DNA of 64,000 nt, from assembly GCF_029894335.1 (NCBI RefSeq), contig NZ_JARXZC010000010.1, positions 98,541-162,540 on the forward strand, given 5' to 3'. Under the pieces are notes generated by a model, which searched no databases, was not told where the DNA came from, and saw nothing but the letters and a program-made list of their open reading frames with translations. Positions within the stretch are counted from its first letter, which is position 1. Each line of letters begins with the position of its first letter. This document shows, piece by piece, positions 9,291 through 18,133 of this stretch. Source of the DNA: Kitasatospora sp. MAP5-34 (lineage in GTDB: Bacteria > Actinomycetota > Actinomycetes > Streptomycetales > Streptomycetaceae). Both the position numbers and the translations under genes were made by a program.

Positions 9291-9322
9291 CAGGGGCGCG
9301 GGAACAGTTCCCCGCGCCCCTG
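9291..9322. terminator. Hairpin terminator formed by the dispersed repeat, copy 2
   Basis: The arms CAGGGGCGCGGGAAC (9291-9305) and GTTCCCCGCGCCCCTG (9307-9322) pair with a single extra base. They sit between the convergent nuoD and Cys-rich protein genes, so the element can end transcription from both sides. It is a copy of the intergenic repeat family. Confidence 0.75.
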
Positions 9323-9349
9323 CTGTGGTTACCGGCTGTGGTTCACCGC

Positions 9350-10249
9350 TCAGACGGCGGGGTCGGCCGGGTGCGGAGCGAGGCTCCGGTCCGCGCCGGA
9401 GGCGATCCGCTGCTCGCAGAGGCCGGCCAGGACGGCGTAGCCCTCCGCGCCCATCAGCTCGGTGAGCTCGGGGCGGTAGCTGACGTAGACCGGGTCGGGG
9501 CCGTTGTGGGCCTCCGGGCTGCCGGTGCACCACCAGTGCAGGTCGTGGCCGCCGGGGCCCCAGCCTCGGCGGTCGTACTCGCCGATGGTGACCTGGAGGT
9601 AGCGGGTGTCGTCCGGGCGGTCGATCCAGTCGTACGTGCGGCGGACCGGGAGCTGCCAGCAGACGTCCGGCTTGGTCTCCAGCGGCTCCTTGCCCTCCGC
9701 GAGGGCCAGGGTGTGCAGGGCGCAGCCCTCGCCGCCCGGGAAGCCGGGGCGGTTGAGGAAGATGCACGCGCCGTCGACCCGGCGGGTCTGGCGGTCGCCG
9801 TCCTCGTCGAACATCGTGATGCCGCCGTCGACCTTGATCCGGCCCTTGGCGTCGGTGCCGTGCTCGAACAGCTGCCAGTTCTCGGGCGTGAGGCGGGCCG
9901 CGTGCCCGGCCACCCGCTGCTCGTCGTCCTCGTCCGAGTAGTGCGCGCCCAGCGTGCAGCAGCCGTCCGACTCGCCCCGGCCGGGGCGGATGCCGTGGCA
10001 GCCCTTGCCGAAGATGCAGCTCCACCGGGAGGTCAGCCAGGTCAGGTCGCAGCGGAAGACCTGCTCCTCGTCGGCCGGGTCGGCGAACTCCACCCAGGCG
10101 CGGGCGAAGTCGAGCGGGACCTCGTACCTCGTGGGCATCGCGAGGTCGACGGTCGTGCCGCTGCTCTTGGGGGCCTTGGGGGTCTTGGAGCCCTTGTCAC
10201 CCTTGGGGGTTTTGGGGCTCTTGGTCTTCTTGGGGTTCTCTGCTGCCAC
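9350..10249 (-). CDS. Conserved cysteine-rich cytoplasmic protein of unknown function
   Basis: The predicted 299-residue protein begins with a Lys/Pro-rich tail ([21 protein letters not shown]) followed by a globular Cys-rich domain. Visible cysteines lie in [56 protein letters not shown] and PDVCWQLP, spaced like a metal-binding or Fe-S site. No signal peptide or membrane segment is seen. I recognise it as a protein conserved in actinobacteria but know no function. GTG 10249 is chosen as start because it leaves about 190 bases of divergent promoter region; an in-frame GTG at 10342 would add 31 atypical residues. Confidence 0.75.
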   Translation of the reverse strand: MAAENPKKTKSPKTPKGDKGSKTPKAPKSSGTTVDLAMPTRYEVPLDFARAWVEFADPADEEQVFRCDLTWLTSRWSCIFGKGCHGIRPGRGESDGCCTLGAHYSDEDDEQRVAGHAARLTPENWQLFEHGTDAKGRIKVDGGITMFDEDGDRQTRRVDGACIFLNRPGFPGGEGCALHTLALAEGKEPLETKPDVCWQLPVRRTYDWIDRPDDTRYLQVTIGEYDRRGWGPGGHDLHWWCTGSPEAHNGPDPVYVSYRPELTELMGAEGYAVLAGLCEQRIASGADRSLAPHPADPAV

Positions 10250-10438
10250 CTGGCAAGGGTATGGCCTCCGGACTCCATAGAGCGTCCGCCAGTAGGGGGC
10301 CCCGGCGGGGCAGGTCGTGAAGTTGGGGTGAGAAACCCACACAGGCCCTGCGGGGGCACCGGAAGCGGGGCCTAGGATGGCGGCCGCCGGGCGCGTACCG
10401 CGTGACCGGTGGCCGTACGAGACGGGGGAGGGTGCTCA

Positions 10439-10789
10439 ATGGCTGCGAGTACTGGCGGCGAGTTCCTGCTCAAGCCGTGGGAAGTACACGGCGAGGGGCG
10501 GGAGTTCGAGAGCATCTCGAACGGCTTCGCGCGGGCCGCGCTGGCGCTGGAACAGGGGCTGGGCGGGCTCGGGACCCCCTGGGGGAAGGACGACCCGGGC
10601 GCCGGGTTCGGCACCGCGTACGGTGAGGCGCAGCCGGAGCTGCTGGCCGGATTGCACGCGCTGGCGGACAAGTTGGCGGGGATCGGGACCGGTCTGCACA
10701 TGATGGCCGACCAGACGAGCGGTACCGAGAGCGACGTGGCGGCGAGCTTCTCGGCGGGCGGAACCGGCGGAGGCCCGGCGACGGTCTGA
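10439..10789 (+). CDS. Small ESX/WXG100-like protein upstream of a polymorphic toxin
   Basis: This 116-residue protein starts at ATG 10439 after GGGGGAGGG. It is predicted helical, with a central turn reading LGTPWGKDDPGAGFG between two helices (EFESISNGFARAALALEQGL and ELLAGLHALADKLAGIGTGLHMMADQ). This is the helix-turn-helix hairpin layout of WXG100/ESX type VII secretion substrates in actinobacteria. It has no signal peptide. It lies 158 bases upstream of the large toxin gene on the same strand, as partner proteins of type VII polymorphic toxins usually do. Its likely role is as a secretion partner or chaperone of the toxin. The family assignment rests on shape and context rather than an exact WXG match. 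Confidence 0.65.
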   Translation: MAASTGGEFLLKPWEVHGEGREFESISNGFARAALALEQGLGGLGTPWGKDDPGAGFGTAYGEAQPELLAGLHALADKLAGIGTGLHMMADQTSGTESDVAASFSAGGTGGGPATV

Positions 10790-10838
10790 ACGAACGAGGG
10801 GGCTTCATCGGTCCGTACCGCAGCGGCGGCGCGGCGTA

Positions 10839-10913
10839 GTGCGTTCGACCTGTGTGCGTTCGACCCGTGCGCGTTCAACCTGAGTGCGCTCGACCTGAGT
10901 GCGTTTGATCTGT
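10839..10913 (+). repeat. 15-bp tandem repeat, five copies, upstream of the toxin gene
   Basis: Five consecutive units resembling GTGCGTTCGACCTGT run from 10839 to 10913 with one to five substitutions each, followed by a partial sixth unit. They fill most of the gap between the ESX-like gene and the toxin gene and end 35 bases before the toxin start codon. The unit is a multiple of three, but no start-to-stop frame of the toxin operon uses it. Confidence 0.9.
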
Positions 10914-10947
10914 GCGTTCGTTCCGTAGAACCCGAAGGGGGGACCAC

Positions 10948-13900
10948 GTGTCCCGGAAGTTGCCCGAGGAACTGGTCCCGGTGCTGGCGAAGCTCGGTCA
11001 CCACTGGCCCGAGGCGGACGAGGACGGCTTGCGCCAGGCAGCCGGCCTCTGGCGCGACTTCGGCGGTGAGGCCGAGATGCTCGGCCAGCGCGGCGGGGCC
11101 TCCGCGCAGCGCGTGACCGGGGAGAACTCCGGCGGTTCGGTGGACGCCTTCGCTGACCACTGGCGGGCGTTCTCCGGCGGCGGCCAGGGTTATCTCGACG
11201 ACGCGCAGACGGCGGCCGAGGTGGTCGCCAAGGCTTTCGACGCCGCTGCCACCGCCACCGAGCACTGCAAGGCCGGGATCGTCTCGGTCTGCACCGAGGT
11301 GGCCGAGGAGCTCAAGGCGGCCCAGGCCGTCGAGGACAAGGCCAAGAGCGCGCTGGGCGGGGGCATCCTCGGCAGTGTCGCCAAGGTGGTCACCACGGCC
11401 GTGGTCGGCGGCGGCGAGCTGGTGGCGGTCGAGGCGGCGAAGCTGCGCGTCGGCGCGCTGCTGGACGAGCTCGGGCACGAGATGGAGCAGGGGCTGAAGA
11501 CGGCGCTCAAGGAGCCTGCGGTCACCACCCTCGAGCGGCTGGCGCCGGGCGGCGCCGGCTCCGGGAAGTCCGCCCGCTCCGACCTGCGGACCCTGAGCGG
11601 GTCCGGCGGCGACGGGCAGCTGACCGGAGCGCTGGGCGGCGGGGTGGCGGGTGGAGCCGCCGTGGCGGGGGTGCGGATGCTCTCCGCCAAGCTCGGCCCG
11701 GACGGGCGCGTCATGACGGACGCCTCGGGCAACCCGGTGCTGGTCGACCAGAACGGCAAGACCGTGCCCGGCGTCGAGGGCGTCACCGTGGAGCGGGACG
11801 CGCACGGGCGGCCGATCGTCGGCCCGGACGGCGCGGTCTCGGTGGTCGGCGCGGACGGCATGCCCGTGGTCGGCCTGGCGGTCGGCGCGAACGGCAAGCC
11901 GCTCACCGACGCGACCGGCCAGCCGCTGCTGGTCGGCGCCGACGGCACGGTCGCCGGCAGCGGGCTGACGCTGGCCTTCGACCAGAACGGCAAGCCGCTC
12001 ACCGACGCCCACGGCCGCCCGGAGCTGCTCGGCCCGGACGGACAGCCGGTGCCGCAGCCGGACCAACCCGGCCTGAAGTACGGCCCGGACGGCAAGCCGC
12101 TGACCAGCCTCACCACCCTCAACTCGGTCGATCTCGGCACGGTTGATCCCAACGCGACCGACCCCAACGCGCCCGGCCTCACCAACCCGCTCGGTCTCAA
12201 GTCGGGTACCGGAGGGCTGCTGGGCAGCGGCGGCCCGCCGGCGGGCGGCGGACCCACGTTCGCCACCACGACGACTACGCCCGGGAGCGGCGGCTACGCC
12301 GGTCCGGGCACGTCCTCGCCGGTGTCCGTCGCACCGGTTCGCGACTACACCCCGTACGCTCCGCCGGAGCACGGTGGTGGTGGCGGTGGCGGTTGGTACC
12401 GGCAGCAGCAGCCCGTCCAGACCTACGAGCCGCCGTCGGGCGGCTACGACAGCACCCCGGTCAGCGACCCGGGCCCGGTGCAGCTCGGGCCGGTCTCGCT
12501 GCACACCGACTCCGTCGCGGTCGCGCCGCAGCCGACCGCGCCGCTCACCGGTGACCCGGTCGGTTGGGGCGGCTCCGGCGACGGTGGCGGCGGTGGTGCC
12601 GGAGTCGGCGGCGGTCCGCAGCGGGTCGACTCGCCGATAACCGGCGTGTCGATCGGGGCCGGTCCGGTTTCGGGCGGCCCGGTCGCGGCCGGGCCGGTGG
12701 CGGGTGGCGTCCTCGGCGGTGTGCCGGGCGGCGGGCCGGTGGCCGGGAGCGGCCCGGTGGGTGGCCCGGTGGGTGGTCCGATGGGTGGTCCGGCTGGCGG
12801 CGTGCCCGTCGGGCCGGTGGCTCCCAGCGCTGCGGGTGGTCCGGTCGGCGGGCAGCCCGGTTACGCCGGTGCGCCCGGCGCACCGGGCGTGGCAGGGCAG
12901 ATCGGTGTGGTCGGCGGGACCGGCGGCGGCCTCCCCGGCGGCGGCCTCCCCGGCGGCGGCCTCCCCGGCGGCGGCCTCCCTGTCCAGGACGGCCGGCAGT
13001 CGGCCGCCTCGCGCGCGGCCGGTGCGGGTGTGGGCGGCGGTGCGGTGCCGTACCGGATGTTCGCCGAGACCGGTACCGGCTTCCAGGGCCGTCCGGACGT
13101 CTTCGGTTACGCCGAGGGCCAGGCGCCCGCCGCGTGGGCCGCGCCGATCCAGCCCGGGCAGGTCGCGGCCGCGTACCTGGTCGCCAAGTCGTACGGGCAG
13201 CCGGGTGTCGGGCCGGCGGTCGAGCGACCGCTGGTCCGAACCGTCGCGGACAGCCGTCCGTATGGTCACTCCGGCGGGCTGGGCCCGGTCGACCCGGCCC
13301 ACCAGGCCGAGTTGGAGAGCCGGCTGCCCCGCCGGGAGGACCTCGGCTTCGTCCCGCACCCCGATCCGCGCCTGGGCGACTGGCCCGAGGCGCTGAACGG
13401 CGGCGGCCCGCGCGAGCCCGGACGGTCCAACAACTGCGTCGACCTCGCGCTCTCCGGCCTGGACACCTTCGCCGGACGCCCCGTCTGCTCGGCCCCCCGG
13501 CTGCCGGACGGCCCAGCCGGCGAGCGCGGCGGACGGGACCGGGTGGAACGTGAACTGGGCACCCACTTCCGTGACTTGGGAGCCGGGGAGGGCGCGCTCG
13601 CGCTCCTCGCGCAGGTGCTGCTGCACTCCGGCCCCGGCGCGCAGGCGGTGCTGCTCACGCTGGACGAGTACGGCCGTTCGCACACCTGGAACGCCATCGT
13701 GCACGGCACGGAGGTGACCTTCCTGGACTACCAGGCGGGTAGGCGCTCCAGTGCCCCGCTGCACAGCGCGGACCACGGCCTCTGGGCCATCGCGGTGGAC
13801 GCCAGGTCCCGCCCGCTGGACCTGACGGACCTGCAACTCGTGGTCCCCATAACCGTTCCGGCCTCGGTTCCGGCTCCGACTCCGGTCCCGGTGGAGCCGG

Positions 13901-14016
13901 AGCCCGTCCCCGCGCCGGTCGACCCGGTACCGGTGGAGGCTCCGGCGCCGCCGCGATCCCGCCTCACCATCCACCGGGCCCCAGCGTCCGACAGCACCAG
14001 GAGCAAGCGCCGATGA
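10948..14016 (+). CDS. Polymorphic toxin with ESX-like N-terminus and papain-like (Tox-PL, glutamine-deamidase type) C-terminal domain
   Basis: This 1022-residue protein starts at GTG 10948 with GAAGGGGGG upstream. Its N-terminal helical domain (about 1-190, including HWRAFSGGGQGY) resembles the N-domains of large type VII-exported toxins. About 245-400 holds repeated GPDGxPxxDxxGxP-like units. About 400-690 is a Gly/Pro linker that includes four GLPGG units encoded by a 15-bp DNA repeat near 12925-12980. The C-terminal domain (about 785-950) carries NNCVDLALSGL with Cys830, HTWNAIV with His912 and LDYQAG with Asp927, the order and spacing of a papain-fold toxin. Such domains act as peptidases or as glutamine deamidases. 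The final Pro-rich tail is unusual for a toxin tip. The stop overlaps the following immunity gene (ATGA at 14013), a typical toxin-immunity arrangement. Confidence 0.8.
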   Translation: MSRKLPEELVPVLAKLGHHWPEADEDGLRQAAGLWRDFGGEAEMLGQRGGASAQRVTGENSGGSVDAFADHWRAFSGGGQGYLDDAQTAAEVVAKAFDAAATATEHCKAGIVSVCTEVAEELKAAQAVEDKAKSALGGGILGSVAKVVTTAVVGGGELVAVEAAKLRVGALLDELGHEMEQGLKTALKEPAVTTLERLAPGGAGSGKSARSDLRTLSGSGGDGQLTGALGGGVAGGAAVAGVRMLSAKLGPDGRVMTDASGNPVLVDQNGKTVPGVEGVTVERDAHGRPIVGPDGAVSVVGADGMPVVGLAVGANGKPLTDATGQPLLVGADGTVAGSGLTLAFDQNGKPLTDAHGRPELLGPDGQPVPQPDQPGLKYGPDGKPLTSLTTLNSVDLGTVDPNATDPNAPGLTNPLGLKSGTGGLLGSGGPPAGGGPTFATTTTTPGSGGYAGPGTSSPVSVAPVRDYTPYAPPEHGGGGGGGWYRQQQPVQTYEPPSGGYDSTPVSDPGPVQLGPVSLHTDSVAVAPQPTAPLTGDPVGWGGSGDGGGGGAGVGGGPQRVDSPITGVSIGAGPVSGGPVAAGPVAGGVLGGVPGGGPVAGSGPVGGPVGGPMGGPAGGVPVGPVAPSAAGGPVGGQPGYAGAPGAPGVAGQIGVVGGTGGGLPGGGLPGGGLPGGGLPVQDGRQSAASRAAGAGVGGGAVPYRMFAETGTGFQGRPDVFGYAEGQAPAAWAAPIQPGQVAAAYLVAKSYGQPGVGPAVERPLVRTVADSRPYGHSGGLGPVDPAHQAELESRLPRREDLGFVPHPDPRLGDWPEALNGGGPREPGRSNNCVDLALSGLDTFAGRPVCSAPRLPDGPAGERGGRDRVERELGTHFRDLGAGEGALALLAQVLLHSGPGAQAVLLTLDEYGRSHTWNAIVHGTEVTFLDYQAGRRSSAPLHSADHGLWAIAVDARSRPLDLTDLQLVVPITVPASVPAPTPVPVEPEPVPAPVDPVPVEAPAPPRSRLTIHRAPASDSTRSKRR

Positions 14017-15332
14017 CCACCCGCGACCAGGCCGTCGACGTCGCCCACCGCTGGATCAACGGCGATCTGCCGAAGGAGAGTTCGCGCGCCGTCCGGTCGC
14101 ACGAGTTCGACCTCGGCTGGGTGCTCTGGCCCGAGCCCGTCCCCGTCCAGGTGGACCCGCTGACCGGCGGGCGGCGCGCGCCGGAGGAGATCGGCGCGGC
14201 CTGCGCGGTGGTGGACCGGGCGACCGGCGAGCTGACCGTCTGGCCGTCGTTCCCCGTCCCCGACGTGATCCAGCTCTACCGGGACAAGCTCGGCGCGGGT
14301 ACCTACGACCCGGCGCTGCCGCCCGCCACCGGCCCGGGCCTGCGGGCGGAACTGACCTACCGCGACGGGCTCGGCGAGCCGCAGTCCCTCGTCGTCCGCT
14401 CGGCCACCGGCCGTCCGCACCCCGTGCTGCGGGCCTGGCGGCAGCTCCAGCAGCAGGGTGTCCGGGCGGAGGACCTGCTGACCGTCCACACCGACCTGCG
14501 GCTCGGCATGCTGCCGGGCGGCTACGCGATGGAGACGGTCAGCACCGAGGTCCCGGCGACCCGGATCAGCCACGAGATCCTCTACGGGCCGCGCTTCGAC
14601 CAGCGCGCGGCGGCGGTGCGCGCCCTCAGCGCGCTCCAATCCGCCGCCCCGGCCGTCACCGACGGCGGGCCGGCCGCGCCCCGACCCAACCGCGTCCCCT
14701 TCCCGGTCGCGGTGCCGCCTGCGCAGCCCGAGGCCGAGCAGGCGCTCGCCGCGCGGCTGGCGGCGCAGTTCGGCCCGGAGGGCGTAGGCCGCTTCGAGGC
14801 CGCCGACGCACACGCCGCCGACCTGCCCGAGGCGGTGGCCCGGCCGCTGCTCCAGGTCGGCCTGCCCGTCCGGGTCGAGGGCTACTTCGCCCTGTACCGC
14901 CCGGTCTCCGACGGTGTCCTGGACGGCACCAGGACGGCAGCCGCCCTGCCGGACGTGGTCTCCCACCTGGCCGGGGACGACGGCCCCTGGCGGGCCACCG
15001 AGCACGCCCGGCAGAGCCTGCTCGGCCAGCACGTGATCGGCACCGACGGCTGGGCGCTGATCACCGTCGACGCCGCCCGGGGCCAGGTCCGCGCGATCGA
15101 CCCGTACGACGCCACCGCCCGCTACTGCAACGCCGACGTCACCGCCTTCACCCGCTGCCTCGCCCTCCTCGCCGACCGGCTCCCGCGCCTGCGGGACCTG
15201 CACCCGTACGCCGCAGGCCCCGCCGTGGCCGAGCTGCAGTGGGCCCTGGCCGGGCTGGACCGTACGGTCTTCGGCGACCCGGAGAACTGGTGGGCCGTGA
15301 TCGTCGAGCAGCTCTGGCACGGGTTGCTCTAG
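14013..15332 (+). CDS. Composite immunity protein: YrhB-like (Imm-35) N-domain and SUKH-4-like C-domain
   Basis: This 439-residue protein overlaps the toxin stop by four bases. Residues 1-95 (RDQAVDVAHRWINGDLP, FDLGWVLWPEPVPV, IGAACAVVDRATGELTVWPSFPVPDVIQLYRDKL) match the YrhB / Imm-35 pattern found beside papain-fold toxins. A middle section of about 100 residues (VRSATGRPHPVLRAWRQLQ ... MLPGGYAMETVSTEVPATRI) is common in long actinobacterial immunity proteins. The C-terminal 190 residues (EAVARPLLQVGLPVRVEGYFALYRP, GTDGWALITVDAARGQVRAIDP, NADVTAFTRCLALLADRLP) look like a SUKH-4 domain. Fusion of two immunity modules suggests protection against more than one toxin tip. There is no signal peptide, as expected for a cytoplasmic antidote. 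Confidence 0.75.
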   Translation: MTTRDQAVDVAHRWINGDLPKESSRAVRSHEFDLGWVLWPEPVPVQVDPLTGGRRAPEEIGAACAVVDRATGELTVWPSFPVPDVIQLYRDKLGAGTYDPALPPATGPGLRAELTYRDGLGEPQSLVVRSATGRPHPVLRAWRQLQQQGVRAEDLLTVHTDLRLGMLPGGYAMETVSTEVPATRISHEILYGPRFDQRAAAVRALSALQSAAPAVTDGGPAAPRPNRVPFPVAVPPAQPEAEQALAARLAAQFGPEGVGRFEAADAHAADLPEAVARPLLQVGLPVRVEGYFALYRPVSDGVLDGTRTAAALPDVVSHLAGDDGPWRATEHARQSLLGQHVIGTDGWALITVDAARGQVRAIDPYDATARYCNADVTAFTRCLALLADRLPRLRDLHPYAAGPAVAELQWALAGLDRTVFGDPENWWAVIVEQLWHGLL

Positions 15333-15387
15333 CGAGCGGCGGGGGTGGGGCTCGCGCAAGTGCGCGAGGCGGGAGGGTGCGGGTCGT

Positions 15388-15421
15388 TGCCTTCCGTTTC
15401 GCGCAGTTCCCCGCGCCCCTG
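15388..15421. repeat. Dispersed intergenic repeat, copy 3
   Basis: GTCGTTGCCTTCCGTTTCGC leads into GCAGTTCCCCGCGCCCCT. The element lies between the immunity gene and the ctaG-like gene. Its left half matches the reverse complement of the copy near 54540 and the copy near 32870, so the full unit is about 50 bp. Confidence 0.85.
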
Positions 15422-15516
15422 GGGTACCCCTTGGGCGGGGGTGAGGGGTAAAGGGGGGCACAATCGTGGGCGGGTGCGGCTGGTGCCGTGCCGTTGATCG
15501 CGAGGGTGTGGTGGGT

Positions 15517-16527
15517 GTGAAGCTGGCCGGTGGGTACGGGATGCCGCCGGAGTGGACCTTGGGCCGGGTCTTCACCGAGTGGACGTTGGAACCGGTGGTG
15601 GCCGCCGTGGCGGTGCTCGCCCTGGCGGGGTACCTGCTCGGGGTGGCGCGGCTGCGGCGGAGTGGTGAACCGTGGGCGCGCGGGCGGACGGTGGCCTTCG
15701 GGTCCGGTGTCGCGCTCTGGGTGTTCACCACCTGCTCGGGGATCGGGGTCTACGAGCGGGTGCTGTTCACGGACCGGGCCGTGCAGGCGGTGGTGCTGCT
15801 GATGGTGGTGCCGCTGCTGCTGGCGATGGGCGCGCCGGTCACCGTCCTGGCCGAGGGCTTCGGCGGGCGGCACCGGGACCGGCTGCTGGCGGCGCTGCGC
15901 GGGCGGGTCTCGAAGGTGCTGATGTTCCCGCTGGTGTCGACGGTGCTGCTGGTCGTGCCGCCGTGGCTGCTGTACTTCACGTCCTGGTACCGGCTCTCGC
16001 TCACCACGGACCTCTACAACGTCCTGTTCCACGTGGGGTTCGTGGCGTTCGGGCTGGCGTACTTCTGGCCGAGGCTGCAGATCGACCCGGTGGGGCGGCA
16101 CTACCACCCGATGATCGGTGTGGTGATCACCGTCGCCGAGGTGATCTTCGACGCGGCGCTCGGCTTCATCCTGGTCTTCGGCTCGCACCTGCTGGTACCG
16201 GACTACTGGGCCGCGCTCGCCCGCCCCTGGGGCATGTCCGCGCAGCAGGACCAGTCCTGGGGCGGAGCCGTCCTGTGGGGGCTCGGGGACATCGCCGGTA
16301 TCCCGTTCATGGTCGCGCTGATCGTCCGGGTGATCCGCGAGGAGCGGGTGCGGACCGTCCAGGTGGACCGGGAGCTGGACGCCCAGGAGGCGGCCGAGGC
16401 GGCGGCGGAGGTCGTGGTCGCTGCGGCAGGCGTAACCGAGAAGACCGACGCGGCCGAGGCGCCTGCCGAGCAGGAGCGACCCTGGTGGGAGACCGACCCC
16501 CGGTTCGCCGGCCGCTACGGGAAGTAG
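15517..16527 (+). CDS. Cytochrome c oxidase assembly protein, caa3-type CtaG family
   Basis: This polytopic membrane protein of about 336 residues has seven or eight hydrophobic segments. It carries the CtaG-family arrangement WTLEPVVAAVAVLALAGYLLG, VLLMVVPLLLAMGAPVTVL, ALRGRVSKVLMFPLVSTVLLVVPPWLLYFT, HVGFVAFGLAYFWPRLQIDP and the late DQSWGGAVLWGLGDIAGIPFMVALIVRVI. The family is thought to help copper delivery to cytochrome oxidase. The start is uncertain: GTG 15517 is preferred because upstream in-frame codons (from 15466) encode an unlikely leader and overlap the intergenic repeat region. The acidic/Ala-rich C-terminal tail is cytoplasmic. It is convergent with the LCP gene. Confidence 0.85.
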   Translation: MKLAGGYGMPPEWTLGRVFTEWTLEPVVAAVAVLALAGYLLGVARLRRSGEPWARGRTVAFGSGVALWVFTTCSGIGVYERVLFTDRAVQAVVLLMVVPLLLAMGAPVTVLAEGFGGRHRDRLLAALRGRVSKVLMFPLVSTVLLVVPPWLLYFTSWYRLSLTTDLYNVLFHVGFVAFGLAYFWPRLQIDPVGRHYHPMIGVVITVAEVIFDAALGFILVFGSHLLVPDYWAALARPWGMSAQQDQSWGGAVLWGLGDIAGIPFMVALIVRVIREERVRTVQVDRELDAQEAAEAAAEVVVAAAGVTEKTDAAEAPAEQERPWWETDPRFAGRYGK

Positions 16528-16552
16528 CGGCCCGTAGGCCGGTCTCCGCTCG

Positions 16553-18133
16553 TCAGTTGACGCAGGGGATGCCGCCGGCCTTCACGGCCGGCCCCTGCAT
16601 CGGGAGGGCGCTGTCCGGCTCGGGGGAGCCGCTGCCGCTCGCCGGGCCGCCGGGGGGCGGTGGAGCGGCGTAGTTCGCGCCGAGGACGACCACGATGTGC
16701 CCGGCGGGTGTGCCGCCGGACGCCGTCGCCGACACGCCGTACCGGGCGGCGACCTGCTCGGCCGAGGCCCTGGCACCGCTGCCGTAGCTGACCGTGGTGC
16801 TCCTGGGGTGGCTGCTCGCCGTCCCGATCCGGCCCTCGGTGAGGCCCAGCGCGACCAGCGCCCGGGACTCCGTCCCGGCGGCGTGGCCGACTGCGGAGGC
16901 GTTGAACACGTCGACCGTCCCGGTGAGCTTCTCGCTGCTCGGCGCGGCTGCCGCCGGCGTGCTGGGCGCGTCGGTGGCGGCGTCGGCCGTGGGGGGCGGC
17001 GGCGCCGGGTCGTGCCCGGTCAGCTGCATGACGATGCGCTTGATCAGGACCGGGTCGACGGTGTTGACGTCCTCGCCGCCGATGGTCTTGAACCCGGAGA
17101 TCGGCAGCGTGTTGAACTCGACGTTCCCGCCCGTCAGGTTGGGCGCCTGCTGCGCGAAGTCCAGGATGTTCCACGAACTGTCTATCACCACGTCCTTCTT
17201 GACCACGTCGAACAGCGACTGCATCTTGCCCAGGTCGCCGAAGATGCCCTGCTGCTTGAGCTTGTACTCCACGGAGGAGATGAACGCCTGCTGCCGGTGG
17301 GTCCGGTCGAGGTCGCCGCCGGGGAGGTTGTGCCGCTGGCGGACGAACGAGAGCGCGTCCGAGGCGTTCAGGGAGTTGATCCCGGCGGGCAGCTTGAGCC
17401 CGGTGCCGCCGCCCTCGTGGGTGGCGGTGCGGGCGACGATCGGGTCGCTGACGGCGTTGTTCAGGCAGACCTGGATCGGCTCCAGCGCCTTGGCGATGTC
17501 GTAGAAGCCGATCAGGTTGACCTCGGCGAAGTGGTCGATCGGGATGCCCAGGAACTGCTGCACGGTGGCCAGGGTGGACTTGCGGCCGGCCTCCCGGGTC
17601 TGCCGCTCGAAGTCGGACTTGGACAGTTTCCGGCCGGCGAGCTTCTGCTCGGCCGCGTCCTTGGCGATCGCGTACGCCTCCTTGATCTTGTGCATCCGGC
17701 CGTCGGCGCCGACGGTCTGCACGTAGTCGTCGCGCGGGATGGAGAGCGCGGTGACTTTCCCGCCGTTCGCCGGGATGTGCATCACGATCAGGGTGTTGGT
17801 GTTGTAGCCGCCGATGTCGCTGCTGCTGCCCGCGTGCAGCTCGTCCGAGACGACGTTGTCGGGCAGCGGGTTGCCGTCCATGTCGAACCGGCTGTCGAGG
17901 CCGATCAGCAGCAGGTTGACCGAGTTGTCCAGGTGCGGCGGTGCGCCCTTCCGGATGTCGTCCACCGCCTGCGAGGTGGACATGCCGTCGGTCAGCGAGT
18001 GGTAGGCGTACCAGACGAAGCCGCTGGTGCCGAGCACAACGAACGAGGCCGCGCAGGCGGCGGCCCGCCCGGCGACGAGCAGCGGGGAGACGCGGCGCCT
18101 GCTCCGGTTGCCCGGCTGCTGCTGCTCACCCAT
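16553..18133 (-). CDS. LytR-CpsA-Psr (LCP) family cell-wall polymer ligase
   Basis: This 526-residue protein has a cytoplasmic basic start, a single membrane anchor (about 22-46), and an extracellular LCP domain: NLLLIGLDSRFDMDG, TLIVMHIPANGGKVTALSIPRDDYVQ, LIGFYDIAKALEPI, LNASDALSFVRQRH, and GGDLDRTHRQQAFIS. A C-terminal LytR_C domain begins near TGTVDVFNAS. LCP enzymes attach teichoic acid-like or other anionic polymers to peptidoglycan, using the conserved Arg and Asp residues seen here. The start is ATG 18133, overlapping the end of the upstream membrane gene by eight bases, so the two are translationally coupled. Residues 375-410 form a Pro/Ala-rich spacer. Confidence 0.92.
   Translation of the reverse strand: MGEQQQPGNRSRRRVSPLLVAGRAAACAASFVVLGTSGFVWYAYHSLTDGMSTSQAVDDIRKGAPPHLDNSVNLLLIGLDSRFDMDGNPLPDNVVSDELHAGSSSDIGGYNTNTLIVMHIPANGGKVTALSIPRDDYVQTVGADGRMHKIKEAYAIAKDAAEQKLAGRKLSKSDFERQTREAGRKSTLATVQQFLGIPIDHFAEVNLIGFYDIAKALEPIQVCLNNAVSDPIVARTATHEGGGTGLKLPAGINSLNASDALSFVRQRHNLPGGDLDRTHRQQAFISSVEYKLKQQGIFGDLGKMQSLFDVVKKDVVIDSSWNILDFAQQAPNLTGGNVEFNTLPISGFKTIGGEDVNTVDPVLIKRIVMQLTGHDPAPPPPTADAATDAPSTPAAAAPSSEKLTGTVDVFNASAVGHAAGTESRALVALGLTEGRIGTASSHPRSTTVSYGSGARASAEQVAARYGVSATASGGTPAGHIVVVLGANYAAPPPPGGPASGSGSPEPDSALPMQGPAVKAGGIPCVN

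Noticed and set aside
10839..10913. CRISPR array
   Set aside because: Units are 15 bp, contiguous, degenerate and without spacers; no cas genes are present. The same reasoning applies to the arrays at 49309, 50699 and 56411.
10372..13974. 1200-codon open frame on the minus strand opposite the toxin
   Set aside because: It is the antisense of the Gly/Pro/repeat-rich toxin gene, has Arg/Ala/His-rich composition without any domain, and poor start context.
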